Below are positions 1 to 10,505 of a DNA stretch of 64,000 bases, piece by piece; position 1 is the first letter of the stretch, and each line of letters opens with the position of its first letter. Position numbers and translations under genes: made by a program. Under the pieces are notes generated by a model, which had not been told where the DNA came from, did no database searches, and saw only the letters and a list, made by a program, of their open reading frames with translations. The DNA lies in NCBI GenBank assembly GCA_000499405.2, contig HG738137.1, forward strand, positions 23,688,700 to 23,752,699, given 5' to 3'. The stretch is from Onchocerca volvulus (lineage: Eukaryota; Nematoda; Chromadorea; Rhabditida; Onchocercidae).

Positions 1-628
1 GATCTAATACAAAAATGAATATAAATTAAAGTAAAAAAAAAAAAAAATGAATAAAGTTTAGCTTGAGGGAGCGGGAAGCGAGGGAGAAGAAATGAAAAGT
101 ACAGTTGAAAAAATTGCCAAAGTAATAATTCCACTTTTTCATATTCTTTAATATTCATTTTAATCTAACGAAATATTTTATCGTATTTTTATTGAAAAAA
201 AAAAGAATATAATCTAAATTATTTGAAATATACACAAATTTTAATCATTTCAAATTATTTAGCCAATTAATTTAATTATGGAAATGATATTTTGAAAAAT
301 AAGATAGACTGAGAAAAGAACATTAATATAAAAGAATTGAGAAAAAAACTTAATAAAATATGTTTCGGTTATGGCCATTATTATTATTATTATTAATATC
401 TAATAATCTATGAGAATTAAATCGTTAAATGTATGTCATCTATTCGTTTTCATTATATGTTAGAATAATATAGTAATGAATATAATTTGAAAAAAACCAG
501 TCATGAGAATAGGAAATTTGATATATATTTAAGGATTTAAATTTTGCCGTAGATAGTGAAATATTAATAATAATAAAAATATAAAAATAACAATAGTAAT
601 AGCAATAAAAATGGTAATAACGATAATA

Positions 629-659
<31 letters not shown>

Positions 660-1631
660 TAGCAGTTGTAATAAATAAAAATTAGTCAGTTTTGAATAGT
701 TTGTACTCTTCTTAAAGCTTTCTCAATTTCTAATACTTTCATCAACAAAATAATACTTAAATCTCTTTTTTCCTTTTCCTTTTCTCGATTTTGTTAGGAA
801 CGATAAAATTTTCAATAATTTATGAGAAAAAAGAAAAGTGCAAATAAAAGAAGAGCAAACAAATTATTAAAAATTAAAAGAAAAATTGAAGACAAAACGG
901 AAAAATAAGAACTTTTCACTTTTTCATTTGTATTTTTCTACTTTGCTTGTTTCTTTTTCGCTGAAAAAAAATAAATGAAAATGAAACAAAAAATATAATT
1001 CTAATTATAAAATTGATCCATTTTTTCTACAAATTATAAAAAATAAAGAAAATAAAAAATTTAAAAATAAAGGAGATGAATTCGTTTTTTTTGTATTATA
1101 CAAATATATTATATATGGAAATAGTAGTTTTAAGCAGAAAAAAATAATACTTAAAACAGGTTGAATAAGTTTTATTAATTTCATTGATTGAAAATTTTAA
1201 AACAAATAAATTTAAATCTAACAACGTATAACAAGAATTATTTCAAGACTTCAAATTTCATTCCACGAATTCGGAGTATCATATCATGCTGATAATAATT
1301 ATCCCATTTAATTATCCGGAATATTATCTTTCATAGTATAATACTTCATACATTGAGCTGTATAAACCTATGAAATAGACAAATTTTCTAATAATGAAAT
1401 TATTAAATTTGTTAATATTGAATTTTGATCTGATCCACAAATTGTATGGATAAATAGTTAAATCGCAGGAATTATTTCAAATCTCTCAATTTTACAAAAG
1501 ATATTGTAAATGAAGTTTTGTTTAATTCCGAAATTTTAAAACAAATGTTATGAATAAATTTTGATATAAATTTGAATTTAATTCGAATTAAACAGCATCT
1601 GACAAATTACTTAATTTAAAATATTTGATCA
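1..1631. other. AT-rich intergenic, no gene seen
   Basis: No coding exon or RNA gene is recognisable. The stretch is homopolymer A and T runs and short AT words. An imperfect AAT-type trinucleotide tract lies near 563-662. Confidence 0.6.
563..662. repeat. Imperfect AAT-type microsatellite
   Basis: Interrupted AAT/ATA/GTA trinucleotides, ending in an uninterrupted run of AAT units. This is simple-sequence DNA with no open frame of interest. Confidence 0.85.
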
Positions 1632-1693
1632 AGCATCGAAAGCTACGCCATAAGGACAATTCAGCGTCGAAAGCTGCGCCATAAGGACAATTA
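1632..1693. repeat. 31-bp tandem duplication, two copies
   Basis: Two adjacent 31-bp units (1632-1662 and 1663-1693) differ at only three positions. Each contains the words CGAAAGCT and CGCCATAAGGACAATT. The block is clearly richer in G+C than its surroundings, so it is a young duplication of an unusual segment. Function unknown. Confidence 0.9.
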
Positions 1694-2339
1694 GACAGAT
1701 GCATGAAAGCTAATAATAACGCCAGATGTTCAGTCATCTTATATTCGATTTCGGATTCAACAAATAAATTTGCTTGCTGATATAATCGATCATTCGATTC
1801 CTATTTCAATTCTTGCCGTTTTATTTTTTTAATTCATTATTTCAAATGCCAGTTGATCTCTTTTTACTTTTCATTAAAACGTTCCAATTAAAATTTAACT
1901 TCCAATATTATGCATTAACTTTTAATTTAATTTGATTAATTAGAAATTATAAACTGAAAGTTCAAATAGTCAAAATTCATTTCACAAAAGAATGAAATTG
2001 AAAAAGTAAAGAATGATGACAAAAAAATGACATAACCAAACAATAACATTTTGAAGAAGTAAATAACATATGAAAAAGGTCAGCGGGAAGAAAAAACAGC
2101 AATTCATAATTGTATTTGACCTTTCAAGTAATAGCACTTTTGTCAATTAATTACATTTATATCGTTGTTAGCTAGAACAGTAAGCAAATTTAGGAGTAAA
2201 ATGAAGTGAAAGAAAAAAAGGAACCCTGCAAAATTGGAATTGTCAATTTACTCAAACAATAAAAAAATTGCTACAACAATAAACAACTGCAACAATAACA
2301 AGCAAATAAATAAATGTTCCATTTATTTGTCATTTACGA

Positions 2340-2620
2340 AAATGAAAATTAGTTCCAACGGACGAAAGTAGCCAGCGACTGACCTCATTGATTAGAAATC
2401 GGATGAACGAGGGATAAAACGATGACTGTACTGATTGACCTCCCCTCCCTTCTCGTTGTTCACATCACTATCATTTCTCTATGCAACTCATCATTGCGAT
2501 ATGCAACATTGACACCCGGACCATATACTATGACCAGTTCGTAAAATAATCGAGGTCAAGGGTCAAATCCATTTTTGCGAGGACATTAAGTAATGGGTAA
2601 ATCTTTTAATGCCAAAAGAG
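2340..2620. promoter_or_regulatory. Candidate regulatory block with nuclear-receptor half-sites
   Basis: A stretch less AT-rich than its neighbours carries TGACCT at 2380-2385 and 2436-2441, and a perfect DR1 arrangement AGGTCA-A-GGGTCA at 2553-2565. DR1 elements are the classic binding sites of HNF4/RXR-type receptors, a family greatly expanded in nematodes. No exon is seen here, and the nearest gene starts about 3.4 kb downstream at 6007. The sites are visible; their function is inferred. Confidence 0.35.
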
Positions 2621-2871
2621 AGGATAATTAATGAAGCTTTTAATGAAAACTTAAATTCATGTCCGAAATGAATGAATCGGTTAAATCGAATACTCAAAAT
2701 CGCATCCTATCTTACATAAAATTTTATGAATTAAGCCACTTCATTTTTGTCATTAAACTTGTTATAGTAAATATAAATTCTTGCTTCATGTTAGCTACCA
2801 ATTAAATTGATAAAAAATTAAATTAATATATAGTTCCAGGCTTTTTTTATTTATTTGAAAAAATTGAATAG

Positions 2872-2910
2872 CACGTGGCGCTGTTTACATTCGAGATGGG
2901 CTGAAGGTCA
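2872..2910. promoter_or_regulatory. E-box next to a forkhead (DAF-16-type) site
   Basis: CACGTG (2872-2877) is followed four bases later by TGTTTAC (2882-2888), the FOXO/DAF-16 consensus, and then by an AGGTCA half-site (2905-2910). All lie inside 39 bp in otherwise AT-rich DNA. Such short motifs also occur by chance, so this is a candidate only. Confidence 0.3.
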
Positions 2911-3163
2911 ATTGGTGCGACATAGTTTCAAATGATAAAAGATGCTTACTACCAAAAGAATAAATATGTTTACCGTTAAAATACTCCAGTTCGCAAATAA
3001 ACAATGTGAGGCCAAGCAGTCAAAAGACGACACAATGAAGATCAGGTAAGGGGTAAAAGTCCCGAAAGAATTTAGAAGAACGAGATTTGAAGCTGGAGTT
3101 CTAGTTCGGAGTTCTTACACCGACAAATCAATGGCAATAGTTCGGAGTTCAAAGCGACACAGC

Positions 3164-3251
3164 AGCAGCAATAGTCGGACAATCCAGTTGAGCAGTATTC
3201 ATACGAATTCATGCGAATACTTCTCAACTGAATTGTCGGATTGTTGCTTCT
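3164..3251 (+). ncRNA. Candidate pre-miRNA-like hairpin
   Basis: The arms 3164-3200 and 3215-3251 are reverse complements across 37 pairs. The inner 26 pairs contain three mismatches (3177/3238, 3184/3231, 3193/3222). The outer 11 pairs include two G-U wobbles and one mismatch. A segment of at most 14 nt (3201-3214) forms the loop. Size, stem length and scattered mismatches resemble a metazoan pre-miRNA. No known miRNA seed (let-7, lin-4, miR-1, miR-71) is recognised on either arm. It could equally be an inverted repeat of an old element, since dispersed-repeat sequence begins just downstream. Either strand could be transcribed. Confidence 0.4.
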
Positions 3252-3420
3252 CATACAAGCGACGAAGGCGAGAATAACCCAGTGATCAATTTGACTGGAT
3301 ATTCTCCGATAATTCCGTCAATATTTCAGAGCAATTGACGAGGACTTTCGGAATTTTAAGATTTTGAACAAACAAACATTTACATTTTTATTATTAAATT
3401 CTAGCTGGACTCGGTTACGC
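3246..3420. repeat. Patchwork of dispersed repeat fragments
   Basis: The sequence from about 3271 (AGAATAACCCAGTGATCAAT) recurs at 27106, where its following unit is expanded into a tandem array. The sequence from about 3350 (ACTTTCGGA, then AAGATTTTGAACAAAC) recurs at about 16179 inside the Helentron-like element. At 3401-3414, CTAGCTGGACTCGG is the exact reverse complement of that element's 3' terminus. This is probably a degraded, rearranged piece of the same repeat family. Confidence 0.65.
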
Positions 3421-3858
3421 ATTGCCGTGAAAACATATATATTTTAGTAAATAGTTTACCTAGCTACTAATTGCTAATTACATTTTTATTTTGATATGTG
3501 ATCAATTGAAACATTGAAAGGGAATGATTAAAAATAGAAAAAAAAAAAGAATGAAAATTTCCTGAAGTCATAAAATTCTATTAATAAATTGCCAAGTCCC
3601 TTATTGTCAATAAAATCATGAAATATTCAATTCATTTCAAAATTATTGCATTCATTAATTGTCCTTTACCAATCAGCATATATGAGCAAAATAGCTCGCG
3701 GATAAATAACTTTTTATAACAATCAGTAATTTAGCAAGCGTTGTTGGATAATAGTAAATTAGCCAATTAATTAATCACAACTAATTTATATAATAAATGA
3801 TAACAATTAAGATGTTTAGATTTGAGCAGTTGGATAAGAATAAATCAATAAAATTACG

Positions 3859-4050
3859 AATATTCACTTATTATAAAAATGCTAGCATGGATTAGATGAA
3901 ATAAAAATTTAACAGAAAGTTTTTCTCATACTTGAAAACATATATTTCTGATTAGAATTGCGAGAAAAGATAAGAACTTTTCTAATTTTTGATCCAATAA
4001 ACTATAATGAAATCCAATCCACGTTAACATTTCAATAATAAGTGAATATT
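3859..4050. mobile_element. MITE-like element with 39-bp inverted repeats
   Basis: The left arm 3859-3897 and the reverse complement of 4012-4050 agree at 33 of 39 positions, and the outermost 16 bp are identical (AATATTCACTTATTAT). The interior is about 114 bp of AT-rich DNA without an open frame. No clear target-site duplication flanks it, so the insertion is old or the repeat arose by another route. Confidence 0.5.
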
Positions 4051-5290
4051 GCTTGCAATCTAATCCATTTCATCTGCTTTGTTGAAAAGTTGAAATTCAA
4101 AAAAAAAAAAATTTTTATTTAATAAAACACAATTTTTCGGAATGTTTTAAAAGATGATAACGAAATATAATTGAAGAAGTGTCATACTTTGCAGTTGATT
4201 ATAATTTTTGCTTTAGCTATGAAATTTTAATCATGTAATGAAGTGATGGATTTGGCTAAAACAATTTGAAGAAAGAGACTAATTTAAATACTAAATTATT
4301 TCTAAAGTTTTATCGATAAGAAAGCAGATAAGTAGTCGCTTTAAGCATAGAATCCATCCGAATCCTTTCAAATAGTTTTTTTTTCTTTTTTCCTGTTCTT
4401 TAAATTCTATAAATTACTATTTCAGAGTTTTTTTCGACAGCTTTAGAAGAAAAAATTTGAATATGAAATTTTTTTCTTGGAATTTCACGAATTCCTACCG
4501 TAACTTTACATTTAATTATTCATGGCATTTTATATTTCTCAATTTTACTTACTAGGAATACTTTTTTCACTTTGAATAAAATTTATATGTGGCACGTCAA
4601 TTACTTGGTGAATAAAATTTTAATTCTGAATATTAAAAAAATTCGGAATCAACACTTTTCCCTTTCAAATTAAAACTTTAAATATTAAAATTTTTATGAA
4701 TTATAATCTTAAGCAAAAGTTATTTGAATCATTTTTGATCATAAATATTATGTTCGGAACAGTTAATACTTAGGAATTTATTTCATATTTCTGACAGTAA
4801 TTTTAACATTAAATAAAACACAATTGCAAGTTCTAAATATTAACATATGTAATTGAGTAGTAAGTGAAATACGTGAATGAAAAAATAAATTGACGTAAGT
4901 AAAATGCGTAAGTTTGAAATAATATGTCTGACGATACAGAAAATAGTAGAATATAAATCAGATTATCACATATCTCAAAACATTATTTTAGTAGCACATT
5001 GAAAATACTACATGCAAAAATTAGCAATCTTACAAAATGAAACATTAAACAAATTTAATTTGAATAAAATTTAAAATTTACATAATCAATAAAGGGAGAA
5101 ATTTGTTACAAAATGAAGTAGATCATGAGGAAAATATTCATTGTAAGAATTAATAAGCTCCAGTTGACACGATGGTTGACACAACCAGTCGATCTGTACT
5201 TTTGTTTATTTTCATTTTACTATCATTTTCAGTTTTTCAGCTTACTTCTGAACTTTATTCTCTCACTTATTAAGTAACATTTATTGCTAC

Positions 5291-5353
<63 letters not shown>

Positions 5354-5970
5354 ATTATTATTGTTAATATTCTAAACATGCTTTTTTCATTAAAACTGAT
5401 GAGCAAACTTACTGATCCTTACTCATTAGCTTAATTATATTTAATAATTTCGAAGCATAGCTTTCATTTTTGTTATCGTTTCATCGGAATTTGAAATTAT
5501 TATTATTATAATTATTTTCCTAATCAATAGCACTACATAATTTCATCACCTTATTAATTAAAATCATATGTTAACATTCCGTCGCCATATTTTATCCTTT
5601 CAAACTTTAGTAGAAAAATAAGAATATATGAGGTAAATATGAAAATTTATGATTCATATTACTTAATATTATCTCATTAAAGCAATCAAATATTAATTCT
5701 AATAATTGATAAGCACCTTATCAAAATTATCAAAGCACTTTTTAATGTCATCAAATATTAGAATAATTAATTCTGATAGTTGTTTAATCATTTTATTTAA
5801 ATTACAAAAGTGATTAAAGAACAAAAAAAAAAAATGAAAGTACCAAATATTAAAGTTTTTATTGTTACCAAATTTTTATTTTTCAATGTATTTTAAAAAT
5901 TATTCATCAAATTTCTTTCTAATTAACAAATATATTCATATAATATTATTTAAATTTGTTTAATTTATAG
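4051..5970. other. AT-rich upstream region of the first gene
   Basis: No exon is supported. A perfect ATT microsatellite lies at about 5291-5350. A 33-codon frame beginning at 5172 encodes a signal-peptide-like N-terminus, but nothing links it to a gene. The acceptor-like site ending at 5970 opens the first supported exon. Confidence 0.5.
5291..5350. repeat. ATT microsatellite
   Basis: An essentially uninterrupted run of about twenty ATT units. Confidence 0.95.
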
Positions 5971-6006
5971 ATAGGACGAACTCGAACACATCGTCTTCTA
6001 CGTTAT

Positions 6007-9000
6007 ATGTTTCGCGTCAGACCATGCTTTTATTTTTTCGGATTTCAGTGTCTTTTTACTATTTTAATGATAATTTTGATAGTAATCTGCTGTATGATAA
6101 TTAACACAAAAATGGTAAATAATTTAATTAATCAACTTTTTCCTCTCAATTCACTCAAAAAAATAAATGCAATTTTGAAAATTTTGGTCCCATATTGTTT
6201 AATTTTGATCCGATATTGATTAATTGATTAATAAAGGCTTTATTTTTCTCTTTTGCATAATTTTGAATAATTCTTTTATTTTGTCAGTTCTATGCATTTT
6301 TTTTTTCTAGAAAAGAGCATTTACTAAATATTAACTTTTAAATAAATTTATAAATCAGATAAAAATGATTAATTTATAACAAAAAAAACCGATAAAAACA
6401 CTTTTTTTTCATCAAAATGAAAATGCTCAATTTTTATTGCAATATAGATCTTGCAAATGTTTGATTAATTGATTAATGAAGGAAATAAATGAAATGAATA
6501 ATTAATTACTTAATGTTGAGCAGATATTCTCTAAATTTTATTCAAATCAAGCAATTGATAGCAAATTTGGTTCAGTATTATTATCGTAATAAATAATTAA
6601 TAACTTTAATTTGTTGTGAATTTCAGAAAGAAATTACCCGTCTTATGGAAGAGAATAAAATTTTAGATGAACGAAAAGATTTTATGCCATTTTTTGGTTG
6701 TCAATACAATAAACCGGATGAATATTCAACTGTTCGTACTCTCTTATTACTACCATTTTTATTAAGAAATATCATTTTTATTAAGTAATCAATTTCAAAT
6801 TTACGCTTATTACATATAACATTTCCGTTCTTATTTGCAGTTATATTGATATGTTTTTTGTTTATCTGTTCAAATTCCTTGTATTTAATTTCAGAATAGT
6901 TGTAATAAGTTCTAATTGTAATAAGTTTTGATTTCAAAGTTAGCAATTTTATTCTGCTAAATAATGAAATTGCTTCATATATTTGTTGAAATGAAGATGA
7001 TAGATATATCTCAATGAAACATATGATTTATTAAGATGAGAAGAATAGTGTGAAATTTGAATTTCATGAAATTATTATGCGATTGTGTCAGTTTCAGTTG
7101 AAAAGTTGCAAAAAAAAATTTTTTTTTATTGTTTTTAGATTAGTTGCGGTGAAGATGAAGATAATTATGCTTTTATTTCACGATTTTATAAAAGTGTCTC
7201 AGATGATAAGCGATGCATTGATCGTACAGATGTGGTTTGTCTAATTTATGAAGATTTTTTATTTTCAAAAGAGAAATGAATGGAAAAAAAAGAATTTTTA
7301 ATTTATTTTAATTTATTTTTAAAGCTTTTACAGCAACAAGCAAACAAAAGAAGAGAACGAAAAAATGCATCGAATTTAGATGATAATAAAAATTAGAAAA
7401 ATTGAAATTTCACTTATTAAAATTTGAAATTATTTTATTTTGATCGAATTAATATCTATATTATTTTTTCTTTTTTCTTTTTATCGGTTCAAACTTAAGG
7501 AAATAATTTGTAGTAAATTTTTCATTCGTTAAAAATCTTTTAAATCTAATATAATCTATATGTATGGGTTCCTTTGAAAATAGATAAGAATTATCAAAAT
7601 GTTTGCCTTTCTGTGTTTTTTTTTTATCACGAATGATAATATTAAGCCATTTGTCTGGCTTTTCGTCTAATCGGCCAAACATTGCTGGCCAAAATGTTCA
7701 AAAATTACTGAACCAAAATGATTGTTTGATAAATTTCATGATATATTCCAGTTCTGTTTTTATTAAAAAAACTTTATATTTATTTAAGCTTTCTATTTTT
7801 TCAAGTAAATATAAAGTTTTTTCAGTTGCCATGTTTGTCAACTGACGATGTATTGAAATATAATCATACAAGACTGCAAAACTTTACTCAATGTGCAGGC
7901 TTAAATAAAATAAAACTTGAACATTACATTACACAATCCATTCCAATTCTCGTTAGTTTTTATTCTTTATCAAATATTAAAATGATACTTAATATTAGTA
8001 ACATTCAAGTAAAAATATTTAAAATACTTAATTTTTTTAAGCTATTAGATAATGCTTCATTATATTTTTGAATATATTTATAGTTATCAGGAAATTTTTG
8101 CACAAAAGAACTCAAATATACTGATTTAATTAATTTTAGGGCAATATAATATTTAAAATTTATTGATTTATATTTCTTTCAAATTAATAATATATAATTT
8201 AAGAAATGAAAAAGTTTAATATACATTAATATCAAAATGATAAATAATTCCATCAGGATAAAATAGATGAATATTAATGAAGTTATTAATCTTTGCATAA
8301 TATTTGAGACAGCTTAAGAAATTTTAGAAAAAAATTATAGAAAGAAAAGATGAAATCATAAATTTGAATAAAATTGCTCATATTTTGCATATATTTGAGT
8401 TTATCAAACATTTGACAGATACGGTATTTTACCGTATTCCCTCGAATATTCTTTTATTTTTAGGCGCCATCAATAAATATCTCACAACATCAATACAGAA
8501 TACTTCGTGTCAAAGATTTTATGGTTCGATGTCCTAGATGTGCTATCAAAAGTTTTTTTGGCTGGTTTGACTTTATTATATTATTATCAATCAAAATTAT
8601 TCCATTTGTTTATTTCAAATTTACTTTAATTAATTGAAATTTCCTCAATTTTGATTTATTCGTATGTCAAATGAATGTAGTTAATTAAGTTTTAATATTT
8701 TTCGTAGAATTGCAATCAAAAAAAAAAAAAATTTATCGCATAAAATTAGAATTTTTAAACATCTGTTAGTCATATGAAATAGTTGAATTAAAGCAAAATT
8801 TGCGGAAACTTGAAGACAGCTGAATTAAAAAAAAAAAAAGAGAGAAAAATTTTTAAACTTAATGCATTTTATGAAAAAAAGACGGATAAGAAATTCCATT
8901 TAAAAATTTTTAATTTAATCAAAAATTAAAGTGTGTCTTTTTTTTGACTGTACTAATATAGTGCAAGAATATCTCTTTTTAAACATTCCATTTCATTCTT

Positions 9001-9375
9001 GAAAAATAATTCTTTAAGTTAATCATTCTCAATATGAATAATTCTTTGAAACTAGTCATTTTTAACGAATAAATAAATTTTATAAATTAAAAAACTTTAC
9101 GCTCACTTTTTTTTTTCAATCACAGGAGAGATAGAGCTAATGAGAATGAAGAATATGAAAGGCCTGAACGGTGTGCACGTGAAATTCAAACTTTTTCACC
9201 GGGCTGGCCACAACATGCTCGTTTTTGCGATGAGGAAGACGAACATCAAATGGCTGACTTTTGTCGAATTCATGAATTACTTCGTGATAAGCTTAGCGTG
9301 AAAATGGAACAAATCAGTGGTTTGGATTATGATGATGTATTTGATGAATTCGGAAGTCTTGACGATTTTTATTAA
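6007..9375 (+). CDS. Unrecognised Cys-rich type II membrane protein
   Basis: Exon model: 6007-6114, 6627-6731, 7139-7234, 7826-7892, 8464-8530 and 9126-9375 (TAA), in phases 0,0,0,1,2, giving 230 residues. The frame is open back to an acceptor-like site ending at 5970, so translation either starts at ATG 6007 after trans-splicing or continues from an unseen upstream exon. A basic start (RVRP) is followed by one strongly hydrophobic segment (residues about 6-30), which suggests a type II anchor. The ectodomain has about nine cysteines, a run containing CAREIQTFSPGWPQ, and an acidic tail ending DDFY. I do not recognise the family and propose no function. The donors at 6732 (GTTCGT), 7893 (GTGCAG) and 8531 (GTCCTA) are weak. 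They were chosen because only they keep the phase into the clearly coding last exon. That a gene is present is fairly sure; its exact junctions are not. Confidence 0.65.
8419..8437. other. Perfect 8-bp stem-loop in intron 4
   Basis: ATACGGTA-TTT-TACCGTAT lies about 26 bases before the acceptor of the fifth exon of the first gene. The stem is perfect with a 3-nt loop. It could affect splicing or be chance. Confidence 0.5.
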
Positions 9376-9519
9376 ATTTTTCGACTTTTAAAATATATGC
9401 TGAATTTGCATCATCGTTTTTAACAGTCTGAATTGTACTTTTTTTTTGAGAAAGTTATGATAAATTGATAACAATTCAATTAGTAATGCATGATTAAAGT
9501 TTTTCTTTATTTTTGATTA

Positions 9520-9525
9520 AATAAA
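9520..9525 (+). terminator. Candidate polyadenylation signal of the first gene
   Basis: AATAAA about 145 bases after the TAA stop. This is a plausible 3' UTR length for a nematode gene, but A-rich words are common here. Confidence 0.4.
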
Positions 9526-10337
9526 ACAAAATATTAGAAAAATTTCATTTCATTCAATCAAAATAAAAATTTATTTCAATTAAAATAAAAATTTTCAAAA
9601 AAAAAAAAAAAAATTTCAATTAATTATTAATGATAGAAAATGCTCACAATGAATTCGTTTCTTTCATTTTCTCATTTTCTCCATATTTCTCACAAAGTAA
9701 TTATATTTTTCGATTTTTTTTTAGTTTAAAATGTTTTATTTATTGAAATTTATTATTATTTAGTATCAATTATTATTCTGTGCTATTATCGATTCGTTTA
9801 TTTGTTATTCAAATTATAACAAATGTTTATTCATAAACATATCAACATAATAATTAATATTTTCTTGTCTGTCACAGGAATAAAATGTCATAATACTTAT
9901 TTTTGAAAATGAAAAAAAAGGCACGATTTCCAGTTTGATTATTTTTATTGTATTATTATTGCTAATAATAATAATAACAATGATTATATAATAACAATGC
10001 TAGTCATGAAAATAATAATGGTGGTAATAATACTGTTATTCTTCTTGCTGCTACTACAAATAATAATAGCAGTAGTGATAGTAGTGATAATAATGATAAT
10101 AACAGTGATAACAATAGTGATACTACTACTCCTACTACTACTACTACTACATCTGTTACAATTCATTGCGGCAAATGCAAGATAAAACCTTATTCTTTCC
10201 CTCATTCTCGTTTTTCGGAATATTTTAAAATTCTTCCCGTTAGTAGGATAATATATCGGATGTGTGATGTTAGACAAGAGGAGGAGACAAGCCTTCATCA
10301 GGCCTCAAAACAGACCTTATTCTCTTGGCCGTTTTAC

Positions 10338-10421
10338 TTGCAAATGCTACTTGCCAATGCAATTTGGTTTTTTTTTTTACTTGCCAATGAAAAAAATTAC
10401 TTGCCAATGCAATTTGGCGCA
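10338..10421. repeat. Short local repeat of a Leu/Pro-like word
   Basis: The word ACTTGCCAATG occurs three times in 80 bp, and twice it continues into CAATTTGG. It appears to be a local slippage duplication separated by T and A runs. Confidence 0.75.
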
Positions 10422-10455
10422 GTGTCTTTCATTTTCCTTACTTTTTTTCTTCTTT

Positions 10456-10462
10456 TCCTATC

Positions 10463-10504
<42 letters not shown>

Positions 10505-10505
10505 T
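10456..10505. repeat. TATC/TA microsatellite
   Basis: Tandem CTAT units pass into TA dinucleotides. Confidence 0.9.

Noticed and set aside
5172..5273. 33-codon frame with a signal-peptide-like start (MVDTTSRSVLLFIFILL)
   Set aside because: Very short, with no supported link to the gene at 6007. Hydrophobic frames are common in T-rich DNA.
7050..7244. Alternative frame through the third exon of the first gene
   Set aside because: It overlaps the exon read in phase with its neighbours and has no coding character of its own.
8464..8551. Phase-0 reading of the fifth exon (APSINISQHQY...)
   Set aside because: It would enter the last exon in a frame ending early and lacking the acidic coding pattern. 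The alternative frame joins cleanly.
9984..10298. Ser/Ile-rich and Leu-rich frames on both strands
   Set aside because: They are translations of imperfect trinucleotide repeats.
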